This document shows, in pieces, positions 49,336-61,134 of a stretch of DNA of 64,000 bases. The DNA is taken from positions 71,798-135,797 of the forward strand of contig NW_019775383.1 of the NCBI RefSeq assembly GCF_001039355.2, in the 5' to 3' direction. Positions within the stretch are counted from its first letter, which is position 1, and each line of letters starts with the position of its first letter. The stretch comes from Lingula anatina (taxonomy: Eukaryota > Brachiopoda > Lingulata > Lingulida > Lingulidae). The notes below the pieces were generated by a model. The model made no database searches and was not told where the DNA came from. It saw only the letters and a list, made by a program, of their open reading frames with translations. The position numbers were made by a program, and so were the translations under genes.

Positions 49336-52300
49336 TAATATATGTATTGGTTTATAAATTTTAACAATTGAACCTTTGGAATTTTGAAAACAATCCCTGA
49401 GTCTTCTTTGCTTAAAGATGTCTCTGTGATATAAGCATCTAAGTTCTCTTGGACAAGGTCTCAGAAACTACAACTCTAAAGACAAATTGTTTTGACAATG
49501 GAAAACTTTTCTAACAGCCACATAATTTACACTTCCTAGTGTAATAGACCAACTTTGAAAAATCCTCAAAGCACTACTTACATGAAGACAAATTAAAAAA
49601 AAAAATTAAAAATCATTAGATTTTTGAAAGAAAAAAGTCCATATTATTCTTTCTTTTCCAGAGAATATGGTGAGGATTGGCACAATGCTGGGATTAAAGA
49701 AAAGAAACAAAATGTTTTTGATGACTTCCAAGCTGCTGCAGAATATCTTGTTAAAGAAAAATATACAAACCACAAAAGGTAAGCATTTTATTTTTGTGAT
49801 ACTTGTTAGAAAATAATTCTCAGTACTAAGTAACTTGCAGAACTATATTCGTGTTTACTTGGTTTTGTAAAAAAGCCCATGATAAATAATTGTATAACAA
49901 ATACTTTAAAAAAGTCCATGAAAAAAAAAATTTCAGAAAAACATTGTTAGTTCTTGCATATTATAGCATGATTTAGTGAAAATTACCCAAAAAATAGGTG
50001 GTGTGTATGATTTGTTTAATCATTTATAAGTTATAAACTACCCACAATACTTAAATTGTTGTAATACTGTTAAACTTCATGGTATTTGATTGTTTCAAAT
50101 AAACCTGAGATCGATGAAATCTTTGGTTTCAGAATCACCATCAATGGAGGGTCTAATGGCGGACTGCTGGTGGGAGCTTGTGTCAACCAGAAACCAGAAC
50201 TTTTTGGATGTGCAATCGCCCAAGTGGGGTAAGTATTTTCTCCAGCTAGAGTAAGTATTATCTCCAAGTTGCATATCCAAGTGGGGTAAATTAAATCTCC
50301 TTGTTGGGTAAGTCCTATCTCAAATTGGGTTCAATATTTTAAAGCAGGATATTTTGTATTTCCAAGTGGGGTAAGTCCTATGTCTAGTTTTAGGGACATT
50401 TGTGGAGTTGGGGGATGTGTAGGCTTTTTGCCCTTCCTCTCACTAGAAGCAGTGTCACATTGAGTGAGACTATCTCAGGATTAGCGCCCCAGATTGCGGA
50501 AAATTAGTAGATGTACAAAAATATCTGGCTTGATCATATATTCTGGGCACTTGCCATGTGATAATTGCATTAACATATTACTTTCAGTTATGAAGTGGTG
50601 AATGTTTCATAACTTGTGTTACCTAAGGCAAAGCCTTATGCAAGCTAATTTTTTCTCTCTCTCTCTCTATCTGTTGAGCCATGTAGGAATATTTCAAAAC
50701 TGTTGTAGTATATGGTTTTTTAAAATGGTTTATGATAATTGTAATTATGGGATCACCTAGGATATATAATTTTTGTACATTTTTCAAGCAATATTTTCTC
50801 TATACAGTTCTAGACATGTTGAAGGTCCTCGAGAACATACTTCTAAGGCCCCATCATAATAGTTACGATAACTGTGAGAATATCCTTGATAGATATTTTT
50901 GTAGACTTTTTTTGAAGTTCCTCAAGTCAATGATTTTGTGGAAACCCTGATAGCTATAATTGTAAGGGGGCCAGTGATAGATATTATTACTTTATTATTT
51001 TATTTTATTTTATTTTATTTTTTTGTAGAAACAATATTTTTTCTCTTTAGTGTAATGGACATGTTAAAGTTCCATAAGTTTACTATTGGACATGCCTGGA
51101 CCACTGATTATGGCTGCAGTGATGAAAAGGAAGGTTTTGACTACCTCTACAGGTAACCTTTGACCTCTTCAGGTGACCTTTGACCTCTTCAGGTGACCTT
51201 TGACCTCTTCAGGTGACCTTTGACCCATGAGGAATGCTCTGTGACACTTATTTCATCTTATTTCAAATGACATTTCTTTCAAGAATTGTTATGTATGGTT
51301 ATTAGTTTGACATATAGTACAAACATTTTCACTCAAACCCAACTTGATGCTTGTAATTTTTTATGTTCAAAATTTTAGGAATTTTGAGAAATAAAGATTA
51401 TGATCATGGGAAATGTGGTTGACATTCAATTTTTGTTATTATTATTATTTATTTATTGCAAGAAGATAATTTAAGACATGACAAACAAAACAAATTTGGC
51501 AAAATATGAAAAATTTTATCATTTTCTCATTAACATAATTCGCACCATTTCAGATACTCCCCAGTCCACAATGTCCAAGAGCCAAACAATGGCGTCCAGT
51601 TTCCAGCCATGTTGTTACTGACCGGTGATCACGACGACAGAGTGGTGCCTCTACACTCTCTTAAATACATTGCTGAAGTGCAACATAAACTGGGGAATTT
51701 GCCTCAACAGGTATCCTTTATTTTTATTTTTTTAAAACCTTTTTCAGAGTGGATTTTCAACTTTTTCAGCTTGATTACTGGTCACTTAGACTGCTTGGTC
51801 TTAAATTGCTAATTTAACCAAGTTAAATTTTAAATGAAACTGTCCATATTTAAAATGTTTTTTCTTTTTCCTTTTTTTGGGGGAGAAAAAATTACTAGTC
51901 TGCAACAACTGGTTTAATTTTCACAAGTTGGTATCTGAGCATGTTGGATTCTTCGTCCATTTAATATTTAATATCAAACAGTTGCTTTAAATATTATAAT
52001 TTTTGTAAAAATTCAGACAAACCCCCTGATGATCCGGGTTGATACCAAGTCTGGGCATGGGGCGGGAAAACCCACTGCTAAAGTGGTAAGTGTGGGATTT
52101 TTATAAGTGTATGTGATTTATTTCTTTTAATTTTAAGGATCCCCAAGTTTAATGGTTGCTTAGAATTGTGTGAATTGCTTAGATTTCAAGTTAGTAAATG
52201 ATTCAGAAGAAAGAGAGGGGAGAACGGAATGCAGAGAATACATGCAGCAAGTATAGAATGAAAAGCAATTAACTTACAAGTAATGTATGGAATTGACACT

Positions 52301-52549
52301 CTATTTAGTATATAGGTACATGTATGTGACTCCTTTCAATTACAAGATCCAAGTATTATGACAGTTCAAATTGCGTACAATACTTGTCAGTTCAGACGCT
52401 ATACTAATTGTAACAGCATTTCATAAAAGGGCCATTTTTTTTTTTTTTTTTGCAACTGAGTGTTGTAATGTTTAATTTTCTAGATTGAAGAGCTAACTGA
52501 CATCTACAGTTTCATAGTGCTCAACCTTGGACTGGAGTGGAGAGACTGA
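35418..52549 (+). CDS. PREP: Prolyl oligopeptidase (PREP), 707 aa, 20 exons
   Basis: Exons: 35418-35480, 36959-37086, 37479-37574, 37878-38046, 38571-38672, 41184-41326, 41763-41878, 42540-42589, 43191-43286, 43703-43807, 44685-44789, 47669-47749, 48387-48500, 49006-49154, 49662-49778, 50133-50228, 51051-51152, 51554-51710, 52017-52085, 52484-52549. All phases match and the sum is 2124 bases, close to the 710-residue human enzyme. The cytosolic S9 peptidase cuts short peptides after proline. The N-terminal part is the hydrolase start plus a seven-bladed propeller, and the C-terminal part is the alpha/beta hydrolase. The catalytic serine is in GGSNGGLL (exon 16), the Asp in DHDDRVVP (exon 18) and the His in SGHGAGKP (exon 19). 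Exons 1 and 9-11 exist twice. Introns 5, 7 and 17 carry small duplications of exon edges. Confidence 0.95.
36543..36886. mobile_element. TTAA-flanked MITE, copy 1 (PREP intron 1)
   Basis: The left end is TTAAAGGGATAATAACTCTT and the right end is its reverse complement, closing on TTAA. The interior has no open frame. TTAA ends fit piggyBac- or Kolobok-type transposition. It is in reverse orientation relative to the copy at 39365. Confidence 0.85.
39202..39254. repeat. TA dinucleotide repeat
   Basis: About 26 TA units in PREP intron 5, upstream of the second TTAA MITE. Confidence 0.9.
39365..39681. mobile_element. TTAA-flanked MITE, copy 2 (PREP intron 5)
   Basis: Same termini as copy 1 (TTAAAGTGATAATAACTCTT and the inverted TTAAAGGGATAATAACTCTT), inverted relative to it. 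Shared interior blocks include AAGTTAGTCCCTGG and GAGGTCACGTGGTC. Confidence 0.85.
40993..41035 (+). other. Truncated duplicate of PREP exon 6 start
   Basis: 40870-41030 resembles 41050-41213. After an AG at 40991-40992 it reads [10 protein letters not shown] like true exon 6 (41184), then diverges into TA-rich sequence without a donor. Confidence 0.75.
41836..42440 (+). repeat. 55-bp array copying PREP exon 7 end plus splice donor
   Basis: The first unit is the true end of exon 7 (CTGTACTATGTAGATCTACA ... AATG) with donor GTGAGTATAT. Further units start near 41891, 41946, 42001, 42056, 42111, 42166, 42226, 42280, 42335 and 42396 and decay rightward. Most keep the ATGGTGAGTAT donor. A stray copy lies near 43107-43155. 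Only the first donor preserves the phase to exon 8, because 55 is not a multiple of three. Confidence 0.9.
43902..43947. repeat. CA dinucleotide repeat
   Basis: About 22 CA units in PREP intron 10. The second block carries a short CT/CA tract at the matching position (46390-46440). Confidence 0.9.
45101..45317. other. Insert with hairpin and single N between PREP blocks
   Basis: To the left of 45101 the sequence matches up to 47571 of the second block, then diverges. The insert opens with a hairpin, 14-base arms at 45102-45115 and 45118-45131 (TGTACAGACACA / TGTGTCTGTACA). A locally GC-rich stretch with CGTCGCC/CGATGCC repeats follows. It ends at the N (45317), 27 bases before duplicate exon 9. 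I cannot assign it to an element family. Confidence 0.6.
45345..47263 (+). other. PREP: Duplicate PREP exons 9, 10 and 11
   Basis: The exons at 45345-45440, 46214-46318 and 47159-47263 repeat 43191-43286, 43703-43807 and 44685-44789. Differences seen in exons 10 and 11 are all silent (for example GCC/GCA alanine, CTC/CTA leucine). The introns are alike but carry insertions, including about 180 extra bases after duplicate exon 9. All three exons are whole codons in phase 0, so inclusion of both sets would stay in frame and add 102 residues to the propeller. A second haplotype placed in tandem is more likely, given the N at 45317. Confidence 0.85.
47888..47922. repeat. TTTA tetranucleotide repeat
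   Basis: About nine TTTA/TTAT units in PREP intron 12. Confidence 0.85.
49254..49318. repeat. TA dinucleotide repeat
   Basis: More than 30 TA units followed by a T-run in PREP intron 14. Confidence 0.9.
51151..51226. promoter_or_regulatory. Four tandem 20-bp units with DR1-type sites at a PREP donor
   Basis: Units start at 51151, 51171, 51191 and 51211. The first overlaps the end of exon 17 and its GTAACC donor. The next three contain TGACCTTTGACC; on the - strand two of them (51174-51186, 51194-51206) read AGGTCAAAGGTCA, the textbook direct repeat with one-base spacing bound by HNF4, RXR and PPAR-type receptors. Each unit also recreates CAG then GTGACC, a possible decoy donor. Function is inference from motif match. 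Confidence 0.7.
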
Positions 52550-54989
52550 AGTTCTTGAACAGCTCTATAGAGGGCACCACTTCACAAGCAGTTCCTCTGA
52601 GAAAAAAATCACGAGGAAGTTGCTGCTTTAATTGATAGATTTAAAAAACTGTGATAGATGTGAGAAAAAACGTTTTGTCTTTTATTGTATCTTGAGTCTC
52701 CTTAAAATGATTATTTCAAGATAAAACTGAATTTAAGGTTTTGTTACAAACTGATTTTTATATCCCCCCGATATGTTACCCATCTTTTTGTTAGAATCTA
52801 ACCTCCTTGTAGATTGCCCATTTAATTTTTTTTTTTTTTTTTTGAGGAATTAAATTTTTTCTTTCAGATATTAAAACATGACCACTTATTTGTAGAACTG
52901 CAATTCAGTCTTTTTGTTTCCAATATTGCAACAGTAGAGAAAAGTAGAGATAGGGCAAATGACTACAAACATTTTTGTTCAGTAATGAAATAGCATGATT
53001 GCACCTCTTAATCAGAAAAAAAAGATGTTTATTTTATATGTTAAAATGTAACAATAAATACAAATATCTTTTTTATTCAACACATTTGTTTTATTTGCTT
53101 CTTATGTACAATTTGCTCAAGAATTGACTGTGCCAACACTTATTTACAAATGACACTCAAATTTTATATTTCCGCAACAAATTAAGATTGTCAATTATTT
53201 ATCATATCTATGGAAAGTGTTCCAATAACTAAAAAATTTATCCGCTTTGTATCACTTTAGCTCTTACAACCAAAGAAGAAAACCTGTAACAATAATTTAC
53301 CAAAACTGACCAATCAGGGGGGTAATTATTTTATGTGCGCAAGTGCTAAAGGAGAAAAATTGTCAACACTTTGCTAATAGAAGGTGTGATTTATCAGATA
53401 TAGGGATCGAATATCTATACATGTAAAAATTGCACAATGTGTGTGTATATATATTATTTTGCTGGATGTGGATCTTCTTTTCTCAACACTTGACTCATGT
53501 GGTGAAATAATTCAAATGACTGCTTCGATCATCACTTAAAACCAAAGGTAAATCAACTCTTAACAACAGATTACATGTACAGCACAAGCACAGCCTATAA
53601 CATAAATATATAAGTAATTTTTAAGCCCAGAAGTCATTTCACTATATTAGACAAAATGTCAAAAATTTTCCATTGGTTGCAGTGTAAATACATTCGTATT
53701 CTTTTGTGTATATCTTGGATGTATATATTTTAACATTAATATCATTCACACACTAATATACATATATATATTCAAATTTTAACAAATCAGCACTCCCTTA
53801 AAAAAAAAATGAGCTGCCAATAAATTTTCCTCAGAGATTATAATCAAAGAGAGCTTACATGGAATTTGGGGTTTTAACTCCAAGTAATTTTGAGTGAGTT
53901 CTAGAAAATTGCTGATATTGCAAAAAATCTGTTAATCAGTTTTCACATCCAATGCCATATATGGTCATTTGAAATTACATCAGTTCTATAATATTAATGT
54001 ACCTTTAGAGTTTACCCTTAAAGAGAACCTGCCTCTTTTATTTTCTGTTATCTACACAATTAAGACACAACGGACAAAAGGAACCAAATTCACCAACCAG
54101 TGACCACACAATGGGCAGTAAGTGCAATAAGAAATGGGTCAAAATCTCGCAATCTGACATAAAAAAATTAAGTGAGATATCAAAAGATCTGGAGGAAAAT
54201 GGGGCCAGAAAATTTGTAGTCTACTCGGTAGTGCGTGTGGTTCAAAGAAATAATAACTGACAGAATTTAGATATTTTTCTGTTTGTTTTCTCTCAATTTA
54301 TCTAGAATTTTAGTTTATTGCACATTAGTACAAAAAAAAAAAAAAAAAAAAAATCATGTTTTATGTGTCACTTTTTCTAAGAAGACATTTTCAGCAAGTT
54401 GACCCCGCCTACTAACAAAAAGTTTTGAGCATGTTTTCTACAAGTCTGACATCATACAGCCCCCACCAAAGGCTGTGTTTAAATTCTGACAGCTTTCTTA
54501 AAAATGGCATACATAATCTTGATGCTTTTTCATCCAAATTTGTCCTAACCTAAAGTTAGAGAATTTTGCACCCTGAGTATAGAAGCCACAGTTTTTAGTT
54601 GAGTCTCCTGAAAACAATATACTTAAAAAAATACTGTGGCAAGATTTTTTTTTTCAGGCAAGTATATATTTACCTTCTATTTTCTGGTCACTATTTTAGG
54701 AATGAGAGTCATGTAAATTGGGCATACCACAGCCTTCAAATATTGTGGTGCTCAACGTTATATGTTAAATTAACTTCTCACCTTCAGAGAATAATTCATA
54801 AAATTATCAAGTCTGAATAATGATTCTCAACATCAAAACTTGATGAACAGAATGAGTTGCATTGATTTTGCTTTTTAATGATTATCATTCCCCCTCTCTC
54901 TCTCCCTCTCTCTCCATTTTTTCATTGGCCAAGTCTGTATGCCTCATAAAGTTCTGTTTCAAGGCTCTCCGCCTGGGAGTTGTGCTGTT
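52550..54989. other. PREP 3' region and convergent intergenic space
   Basis: It contains the PREP 3' untranslated region and, on the other strand, the likely 3' untranslated region of the short NPC1 isoform. No further gene was recognised; it is mostly A/T-rich runs. Confidence 0.5.
53053..53058 (+). terminator. Candidate PREP polyadenylation signal
   Basis: AATAAA about 500 bases after the stop codon, in an A/T-rich setting with T-rich sequence following. Confidence 0.4.
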
Positions 54990-55090
54990 TCAAGTATCAC
55001 CACAAAGGACCTGTACATTCTCGATGGTCTTGCCTTGATCTCTGTCATCTTTCTGGCTGGCATACAGAGTGGCCTTGTTCAACGGTGGAC
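54990..55090 (-). CDS. NPC1: Alternative NPC1 terminal exon (short tail)
   Basis: After an acceptor (TTCTTGCAG), the frame continues from the same phase-1 junction as the other terminal exon: [19 protein letters not shown] and on to ...VLCGDT-stop, 32 residues after the split Gly. The exon at 56373-56527 reads [19 protein letters not shown] and ends ...SYSDQLS. The shared GPP-NKA-L start shows the two arose by duplication or evolved as alternatives. It may be used by a longer transcript that skips the nearer terminal exon. Confidence 0.65.
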
Positions 55091-58000
55091 CTGCAAGAAT
55101 CATGGGTAATTTAGCATTGTGGGTAATATTGGCTAATGTTCAATAAATGTCAGCTTATCTCAATTGAAATTTGTAAGTCTATCTTTTGCAATTACTTTAT
55201 GCGGCCAAAACAGACTAAATACTGGTGTTAAAATTATGGACCTGCAGGGATTGGGGGTAACAATTAAATGTCAGGCACTAACATTTACATATTAATGTTT
55301 TGAAACCTTTAACTCCGTTTCCACTGCATGTGCTTCACATTTCTTATCACAAACGTTAAATCTTATTCCAGTGTTTGTTACGGCTATTAAACATAGGTGG
55401 CAGCATGGTGATACATTTTTTTTTTTACAAATGTTTCTTTCACATTCGAAATTGTGACAAATGAGTAAAGCATGGGACAGATAGGTGTAAACAAATCTTG
55501 GGCTTAGTTCAAACATGTTACTGTTTACACAAGACAGTTAGTATGTTCACATTTTAGAAGCAATAAGTTATTCTTCTCATGGCAGCTCTACCTACAGCAA
55601 CAGTGTAAATTATCAACAATAAGTAGTTGTGGCAGCAAACACCTGTTATAAAAGTACACGGGCTTGAAACTGTTTAGGCCAGCCAGATTTTAAAATAAAA
55701 CTGACAGGTGAAAGTGTTACCAAAGCAAACAATAAATGAACTCAGTTCAGAGTGATAATTCTTTCTACTTGCTTGGCTCATTAAAAGCAATGCACCTTGA
55801 GTATTTTGATTTGTCCGTTTTCAAGGTTTAATCTCTCTACTTCCTGATAACTGTAGATACTTTCAAAATATTTGGGCTAAACGTTTAGTTTCTTTAGAAA
55901 CAATTTACTTTTCATCAACATACATGGAGTCTGCTGTTTTGTCTGTTTTCTATTTCTTGAATACTATTGCCGTTTTCAAAACATTTACTCTAAGTGACAA
56001 TATTGCACAAAAAAAAACAAAAAAAAAACAGAATATAACTACCATAAAGAATCAGTGAAAAGAAGTATTGTGCCGTACGTTATAAGAGTTTTGTTTTTTT
56101 GTTCTAAAAGAATGGTAGTTTCAAACTCAAGAGGTAAAAAAGAATCCTACAGGCGAAGAACCAAACAAGAACACACCAGAATGGGAAATTTCTATTGGCC
56201 AGGTCAAGGTGAAATCTACAGGGTCAAGGTCACATTCATTTTCTAAAGGTCAAAGGCCACAGGAATATTATACCACAAGGATATTATATTATTCAATGTG
56301 TTGCAAAGGTATCAATTATTATGTAATGTGTTTGCATTTTGTGTAATTACAACCCTGATGGCTGTGTATACCTTAAGACAACTGATCTGAATATGACCCA
56401 TCCCTAGTGTCTATGACACGAGACGTGGGCTCTTTTTTGCTGTCCCTTTCAATATTCTCGTCATAGGTGACACGATCACGGTGCTTTTGTTGTTTTTCAA
56501 ATAAAATGGCCTTGTTAATTGGAGGGCCTGAAATGAGGAAAAGGTGGGATAAGAAAAACAAGTTATGGGCAAAAAATAAATAAATAAATAAATAAATGTT
56601 ATTTCTAGCCTTCTGACCATGGAGTGAAGTGTAGTAAAGGCAGACAACTAAAAAATAGAGCAGTTACCCGATGCAAAAATGAAAATTAAATATTATTTTT
56701 AAACAATAATCCACAACCAAAGTATTTCAGATAAAATATGAAAAAGGAAGAAAGAAAACTTGGTAAAAGCCATGTACAGTAAGGAAATAATAGCATGCAA
56801 AAGCTGTTTTACAAAAAAAAGCAACTTAGGGAAAAGAAATCAAAAACTTTTACAAGTTTTGCAGTAGAGGTGTGATAAATATACATGAGGATAAAAAGGG
56901 AAACTGTGGCTGCTTGAACAGGTAGACAGGGATGTGTTAATTTTGGAGTATGGGAGGGGGGGGAAGGAGGAGATTGAGTAAGATCTTAACTTCTCACAAT
57001 TACCTGTATTTTAGCCTTTGATTTTGGTATCAAGTGATCATAAAAATGATTTTAATATTGATATTTACTTGCAGAATACTTAAAGAAACACAATGAAGAC
57101 ATTGGATGACTGTGATAACAAGTCACATCAAGACTTGGTGGGACCTTGAGGACATTTTAGAATATAAATTATTATTTTCATAATTATTGTCATTATTGCT
57201 ATTATTTAAAAGCTTGGAGACCTCTCACGCTAAGGAGCCTCCAGGAACTGGGTTGAGAGGCCCTAAGCATGTGTAGATAAATTAAATGATAAGTCAGGCA
57301 CTTGGAGTAACAGTGTAGGATATTTGTCATTGTGTTTGGTGTGACAGTGATTCACAGCATTGTGTTCATTGCATTAGGTGTGACAGGCGTACACAACATT
57401 GTGTTGGGTGTGACAGTGCAACACAATGCAGTTCTCAAGGTATGATAGAACACTGGTTATCAACTATGGACAGATGGACATAAAGTGGGGCATTCTTAAG
57501 ACTGCTGAGCAAAGCTAAAAGCTATTGAAAGGATTAAGCTGTTCTAGTCTAGATAGGCAAAGGTTTATATAGAATAACAAGTTTTGCTAGGTGTAAATAT
57601 GTTTTACTTGGCAATAAGCAGTTAGGTTATCCGTAATCAAAGTGAATGTTTTGAAATATCTATTCATCTTAACCTAAGATAAATTTGGAAATAAAATTGA
57701 CCCCCCATGCTACAGTAACTTCAAAGCAAAAGATTAAGTATGAATGTCAATCACTATTCCATCTTTATCTAACTTATATCATAAATCACTGCATCAGAAG
57801 CTTTATCTCTGTCTGGACAAAAAATAGACTAAAATGTGTCACTTGGATCTCCAAACTACAAACTGGCATTAGTACCCCTTGGGTGCATCACATTGTAAAA
57901 TAAATAAATGAAAAATCAAAGATACCAAAAAATCAAATTATGAAAAATATGGTGACGCCAATTAGTCTACTATTGGTTTTAGTCCATTGTAATGTTTACT

Positions 58001-61000
58001 ACATGTTAGCATTGGCACTACACAAGGGGGGTCACCAGAGAACTTCAGTAGAAAGGTGGTCTTAAGTTTCACCTAAAATAAACCAGCCGTAGTCCAACTC
58101 CATATAAAAATTTTATAACTTAATTTTAAAAGTGAGAAATGTTTTGACAAGAAAAATATAATTAAACGATAGCAAAAATCAAACCACAATGACATGACAA
58201 TAATGATGTAAATTAGTCTACTCCAACTTTGACAAATTTACCTTGAAGCTGACCAAAAAAATTGTCATTAAAAATAAGACCAACTTTTTAAGTGAAGTTC
58301 TTAAGTGAAACTGGAGCCAGCCCAGTGTTAACTACATGTAAATTGAAATCATCTGAATTAATACACCCTCCTCTGATTCTATAAACCTCACAGTTGCTAA
58401 GAATTGAAGATACTAGAAGCAACATTTACAATCAGGTAACAATGAATAGATTAACTGAAACAGTCATCAGTCTTTAAATTGCACACTAATGCTTTTTTAT
58501 TTATTTTCTTTGTTATTTAAAAATGGCATAAAAGTTAATGCATTCTACTTTGTGTTACAAGTGAGTTATACAGAGACAGATGCCAAACAGTCTAAGTTAA
58601 AAAAATGACACACAAACAACAAACAAAAAGACATAAAACAAAAAACTTTCAATACAATCACATCAAACAGGACAGTGTTTTCACTTACCTATGTAACTGA
58701 GTAAAACTGGTAAAAATATGAGGCCGTGTGTCGCCCCAAACAGCACCATTCCAAGGTACATACGGAAATAGAAGACTTGGAATAACTGTGATTTAGAAAA
58801 AGCTAGAACTATAATGCCTCCTAACTTTGTCAGTGTTATACCACTCAACACCTGAAGCAGAGAAAAAGTGTGATGGAAAATTCTTTATAAATCAATATAG
58901 AGATGAAAGTGAACCTACAAAATATCCTGAAAATGTAAGCCGCAAAGGTATATATTTGTTTAATATCTTGTATCAATTTCTTGTACTCTGCCTATACAAT
59001 TTTACATATCTGTTTTTTTTTAATTGCTGTGAAATAAAAATCTAAAAATAAAATTATAAGAAAAAATCCACTAATACTCACTGAACTACCCATATGAGCT
59101 AGAGCATCCTTGGCTCTCTCCACTCGAGAGTTTCGTATGCTGACTGCAAACGCTCGTACAATGTGAGAGCAAAACTCTACGGATATACCAACACACTGGA
59201 ATAGAAAAACAGATAATAATATTATTTTCCAGTATATCATTGTAGACATCTGAATACAAGTACCAGGGGTGGATTTAGGTCATCTTCTAGGTCTTCTGAA
59301 AGATGGTCAGATTTTCAGGTTCACATTGACGGGTATCTGATTTTTTTTTTCTGTGGGAAGACGGTCAAAAATGGAGGACGGACCACCAAAGATAATTTGG
59401 AAGACTGTCAGAAAATATCTCTGGATCTGCCCCTGAGTACCAATACACTAGAATAGTACATCAGATATTATACCAACACACTAGCATAGAGGATGTGAGA
59501 ATAATATTACTTTTGAGAATATCGTTGTCTACATATAATATGCATGTACCAAAACAACAAAATAGTAGATATGGCATATAAGACTAATTATCATTATTGT
59601 TAAATCTGACGTGATATACCAAATTAACACAACAGAACAGAAGATGAGATAATCAGTCCAATATCATGTTCATGGTCTATAGTTTGAGGCTATTTTCATT
59701 GAGAACTAGATAATCATTCACACTAGAATTTTACTGACCAAAGAACAGAGCATTAAGATCATTTTTACCATCATATTAAACTGACAGTAGCTGAAGAGCA
59801 TTCTGACCACTCTTACCATGATCAAATTGACCAAAGACACTGCGTTGAGATCGATCCCCCAAAGATGCATCATTCCAAACATGCTGATCTCGATCATACT
59901 GATTGTCAAGATAACCAAGATGGCGGAGTAAAGGTCAAATCCAAGCAGCACAAAGGTCACGACCAAGATGGCTACTCCACACAGCGTCAAGTTGAACCAG
60001 GTGTCTTTTACAATAAGCAGATACTGCTCGTAGAAAACGTAGAAGACGCTGAAAAGATTAGGTTAACACTGTCAAATAAAATCAAATACTTTTTAAATTA
60101 GGAAATAATGCTTATTGAAAACATTTAAATTGGAACACATGCCTAGATTAAGATAAAGAATATTATTCTCTTTTCCATAATCATACAATCAAGTATTTTT
60201 AAAATTAGGAAGATAAAGTCAGAAAAAGAAGATTAAATTTAATATTTTTCTCTTTTTCATCATCATTAGACATATTTTAGTTAATAGTTATATTAGTTAT
60301 TAGTTAATTAGTTGTCTTTCTAGGTTCTTTTAAGATGAGCATACACTGCTTAGAGCAATTTGCCATCTCTATATGTATAAATTATTATTGATTTTCATGA
60401 ACAAATAAATATGTTTTAAAAAATATACAATATATTTATAGACCTCCATCTACTCACCTGTATGGATACACCTCAAATTTCTTTTTGTTCTTGTGCTTCT
60501 CCAGTGTGATATTCCTCTCCGTGTTTCCCTGGGCGCTGTACTTGTAAGCCACCTCTTCCTCAGTGCCTGTCATGGCGTCGTTCATTGCTTTGGTGATGTT
60601 ATTCGCTACTTGCCTTGCATAGCGCAGAGCCTCGATATAGTCCTGTGAGGTTTTCAGGATCGTATGGTAGGACATGAAGTAGCTGCCTAAAAAGGAAAAT
60701 TAAGTAATTTTTCAAAGTAATTTTTTCTCTTTTTTTCCTAGTGTGATATATAATAAACTGTTCTTGTTTACATAATACTGTGTGGCAATCAGGGAAAAAA
60801 TCAGGTTTTGAAAAACACTTATGGAAACCCCTCTTTGTGTTCCTTCTGTAGGAATTCGAAAGACTCTTCATTTTCTTTCTCAACTGTAATTATGTGTTTT
60901 GCCATTCAATCCAGTGTGTGTGTGTGTGTGTGTGTGTGTAATTGTGAAGTTGTCTTACCTCCAATTTGGGTTTTGGCTGCGTCATTGAAATGGACGGCCT

Positions 61001-61090
61001 GGCCATAGGCAGCATGACCTCTGGAAATAATAATAATAATAAAGCGAAGAAATATTAATATAATGCACTTAAGACTGACAGTTTTTCTTT

Positions 61091-61134
<44 letters not shown>

